From assembly GCA_000727475.1 (NCBI GenBank), contig KL647290.1, forward strand, positions 3,793,373 to 3,857,372: DNA of 64,000 nucleotides, given 5' to 3'. Source of the DNA: Sarcocystis neurona. Taxonomy: Eukaryota > Apicomplexa > Conoidasida > Eucoccidiorida > Sarcocystidae. The position numbers and the translations under genes are program-made. How positions within the stretch are numbered: position 1 is the stretch's first letter; each line of letters starts with the position of its first letter. Of this stretch, positions 61,406-64,000 are shown piece after piece. The notes beneath the pieces are model-generated. The model had not been told where the DNA came from. It saw only the letters and a program-made list of their open reading frames with translations, and searched no databases.

Positions 61406-62628
61406 TCACGGCAGCAGCTGAATCTCCAGCGGCTTATCGGCGAATATGTGCAGATGCCAGGGACGCGGGCGCACCACCTGCGGTGCGTCTTGCGCTGCAG
61501 GGCTGCTGTTGTTCCACTGCTGCTGCACCGTCGACAGGAAAACGACGTACGGTGTTCGTGGGTCTTCAAGTTCTGCTGCTGACACATTGACAGCAGCCTG
61601 CAGCAGCCAACACACAAGCCACCAAGCGTCTGCGCCGTTCTTGTGATAAGCGCTCGCTGCCGCAGCAGCTGCTGTTGCAGCCACCGCGAGTGCGTCGTAC
61701 AGAGCCGCAACACGCGTGGCGACAGCAGCCCCGAAGAAATATAAAGTTCAACACCATCACCCACCCGACGCACAGGCAGCACCAGAGAGAGGAGAGACAG
61801 CAGCAACAGACGACCCTGTAGAGGCAGCAGCAGCCGACGTACCATCATCCGCAGCAGCGCAACGGACAGCTCCTGCGGCACGTGCCGTGCAGCACCAGCA
61901 GCAGCGGCACACACGGGCTGCCCATGACAGACCGCAGCGAGGCGCATGCACTCGAGAACAAAAAAAGAGCCCACTGCACACGGCATCGTCTTCTTCTACA
62001 CTTTCACCCATGCCACTGCGTCCACCAGTTCTGCGGCAGAGCGACAGCCCGGCTCCTCAGCCCAACAAACAGCTGCCGCAGGAATTCTCTCGCCAGCACA
62101 CCCCTCCACGCATGCACAAACAGCTTTCTCTGTACACCAAGTTCCCCGCGCGTATGCTACCCGCGTCAAGTGGTATATAAACACATGCGTTACATAACGA
62201 TTTAAGAAATGATATACATACGGAGTATGCATACCCGAGTGTGCGTCAAGGTGTACAAAATGGATGTACTTAGACATTCGTAGATATATATATATATATA
62301 TACGAATACAACTCTGCGCACACACAGGGGACGGGCACGCACATAAATATACACATATACATATATATATGTGTACATTTGGTTTTAGTGGTGCGGGTAT
62401 ATCGTTAAAGACGACGTACAGCATGTACACATATATATATATACACACGTATGAGTACATGTGGACACAGGACGTATAATTTATTTTATATATATATATA
62501 TATATATACGTATGCGTATATGTGCACACACTATGCAGGCGAGTATGCCTATATATATATATATGATGGCATACACTACTTGTATGTATATATAATATTA
62601 ATACACATATATGTGCACCTGTGAGTAT

Positions 62629-62666
<38 letters not shown>

Positions 62667-63972
62667 GCATTATATTGATAGACGGGTACGTGCACCTGTG
62701 AGTACGCATATATATATATAGAGAGAGAGAGAGAGATAGATAGATAGATAGATACATAGATTATCTGTGTGTATATATTACATTGATACATACGCATGTG
62801 CACCTGTTTGTTCGTCGGAGAAGCCGGTCTTACGTGTCGAATGAAGAAGTCCTGGGCAGCAGAGGAGGCCGTGTGGCCGTCTTCGCTTAAGCCGCCGTCG
62901 AGATCGCTGCGAATGACAAGCTGCAGCTTCTTGCTGCTGTTGCTGCCTTTGCTGCTGTTCCCGCCACCGCTGCGTCCTTGCTGCTGCTGCGGGTTGTTGC
63001 CGGTGCTGCTGCTGTTCCTGTAGAGCGCCTCGATGTAGCGGTAGATCGTCAGGGACGGGAACGCATCGCCCGATTGCGGAGGAGTCATCAGCTGGAGCCG
63101 CAGCGCCACCTGGTGCAGCCCCGGACAAAAAAGAGAGCAGATCCGCAGCAGCAGCAACAGCAGCGGATGTCCGCAGTCAGTCATATCGCCAGAACAGCCG
63201 TGCGGCACGAAACGCAGCAGCACCGGCTCCGCAACACGAACCACCAGCCGCAGCAACGCAGTAACAGAGCAGGTAGAAGCAACAGCAGCAGGACCCACGC
63301 TACCCCAGCAGCAGCGGCAGACCGAGAGCAGCAGCAGCAGACCGACAGCAGCCGCGGTAGACCCACAGCAGCAGCGACAGCAAACCAACACACCGTCGAG
63401 AGCAGCCACACACGGCAGCAGCACCGCCCTTCCCGCGCAGCAACAGCAACCCCCCGACAGCGCCGCCAATTAACTCCCCAGCAGCAGGTGCAGCACTGCC
63501 GCTCGTGGCACTGCCCTCGGGAGCGTACGGCCGCGTCTCCTGCACTGTCGCCCGTTCCTGCTGCTGGAACAATGCATCCGAAACCACGTCGGATGCCTGC
63601 AGACTGCCAGCGGCCCCACAAGCACACCAAATGTAAGACCCCCCCACCCCCGGGCTAGAAATCCGCCGACTCCTGCACGAGTGCTGCTGCTTCCTCGCTA
63701 CACCGGCCTGTCTAGGCATCGCCATGTGCGGCTTCCGCAAAAATCCGCGGGGAAAACAGAGAGCAAGCCCACGCGCCCTCCACAAGTCTACACTACACAC
63801 CTACATATATAGGACTCTCACACATGCAGCCGCGGGAAGCGACTGCAGCACCAATCGCTGTAGCAGCAGTTGATGTTGGGGAACTGAAGAAACTTGTACC
63901 AGTACAGAAGTACTGCCTGCTTTCTTACACATCTCTGTGCAGCCGCTCCAGCCGCACGTATCTACAAAAGCA
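61406..63972 (-). CDS. Unidentified protein, minus-strand gene, 5' end beyond the window
   Basis: Five phase-compatible exons run right to left: 63972-63929 (RYVRLERLHRDV, donor GTAAGA), 63603-63414 (SDVVSDALFQQQERATVQ, then Gly/Leu-rich), 63109-62834 (LRLQLMTPPQ, FPSLTIYRYIEALYR, Gln4, LVIRSDLDGG, donor GTAAGA), 62129-62008 (KLFVHAWRGVLAREFLRQ, NWWTQWH, donor GTGAAA) and 61652-61406 (NGADAWWLVCWLLQAAVN, HIFADKPLEIQLLP, stop TGA). Together they give about 227 residues without a break in frame. The acceptor of the last exon (GCGAG) is weak, and a different small exon could precede it. Short Gln and Ser/Gly repeats interrupt an otherwise hydrophobic, helical-looking protein. I do not recognise the family. 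The start codon and N-terminal exons must lie right of 64000. Confidence 0.55.
62280..62770. repeat. (AT)n arrays and (GA)n(TAGA)n microsatellite in intron
   Basis: TA arrays lie at 62285-62301, 62488-62508, 62548-62562 and 62634-62662 (the longest, 29 bases). They are followed by GAGAGAGAGAGAGAG then four to five TAGA units at 62719-62755. All are inside the 0.7-kb intron between exons 62834-63109 and 62008-62129 of the minus-strand gene. Confidence 0.9.
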
Positions 63973-64000
63973 CTGCCTAGCAGTCGAAGCAGCAGATGCG

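Noticed and set aside
63824..64000. 59-codon + strand frame from ATG 63824 running off the edge
   Set aside because: The minus strand over the same bases has an exon with a strong GTAAGA donor in phase with four others; the + frame has no other support.
1..64000. CRISPR arrays, insertion sequences, bacterial operons, telomeric TTTAGGG arrays
   Set aside because: None seen. The repeats present are simple-sequence or tandem duplications of eukaryotic type, and no transposase or reverse-transcriptase motif was recognised.

Overview
The window looks like nuclear DNA of an eimeriid coccidian (Eimeria or Cyclospora type). GC content is near 50%. CAG/CTG triplet runs encode Gln-, Ala- or Leu-rich stretches, mainly at 22.4-24.1, 34.5-34.7 and 58.7-64 kb. 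There are many (AT)n arrays, and genes are split by GT..AG introns of about 50 bp to several kb. The genus cannot be settled from sequence reading alone. All gene models were assembled by eye from splice sites, reading phase and protein motifs.

Three genes are recognised, all on the + strand. (1) 14.6-22.8 kb: an eight-exon secreted GH19 (class I chitinase-like) protein in which the usual His-Glu-Thr of the first catalytic motif reads Val-Arg-Thr. (2) 33.0-42.0 kb: a TMEM65-family membrane protein with a very long N-terminal extension carrying a poly-Gln tract and one canonical EF-hand. It may also have a further C-terminal extension. (3) 45.9-56.0 kb: 2-methylisocitrate lyase (prpB), six phase-consistent exons totalling 320 residues, spread over 10 kb by repeat-filled introns.

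At the right edge (61.4-64.0 kb) an unidentified minus-strand gene has five phase-compatible exons, and its 5' end lies outside the window. On the left, 3.2-12.0 kb holds two small + strand multi-exon gene fragments with matching cysteine spacing (C-x3-C-x14..16-C), faintly like the TA4-type surface antigens of Eimeria. A tRNA-Asn(GTT) gene lies at 8.63-8.70 kb. Other unassigned exons or ORFs are at 1.35-1.58, 13.5-14.2, 23.2-24.1 and 31.2-31.5 kb.

The rest is non-coding or unresolved. Notable structure includes a 309-bp tandem duplication (2.3-2.9 kb), a 68-bp x3 minisatellite and a degenerate 37-bp x5 repeat in prpB introns, perfect palindromes, one-sided polypyrimidine tracts in introns, and dense (AT)n arrays. 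The layout gives no evidence that neighbouring genes cooperate. The recognised proteins point to a secreted glycan-binding or glycan-cleaving function, mitochondrial membrane/Ca2+ biology, and propionyl-CoA detoxification by the methylcitrate cycle.
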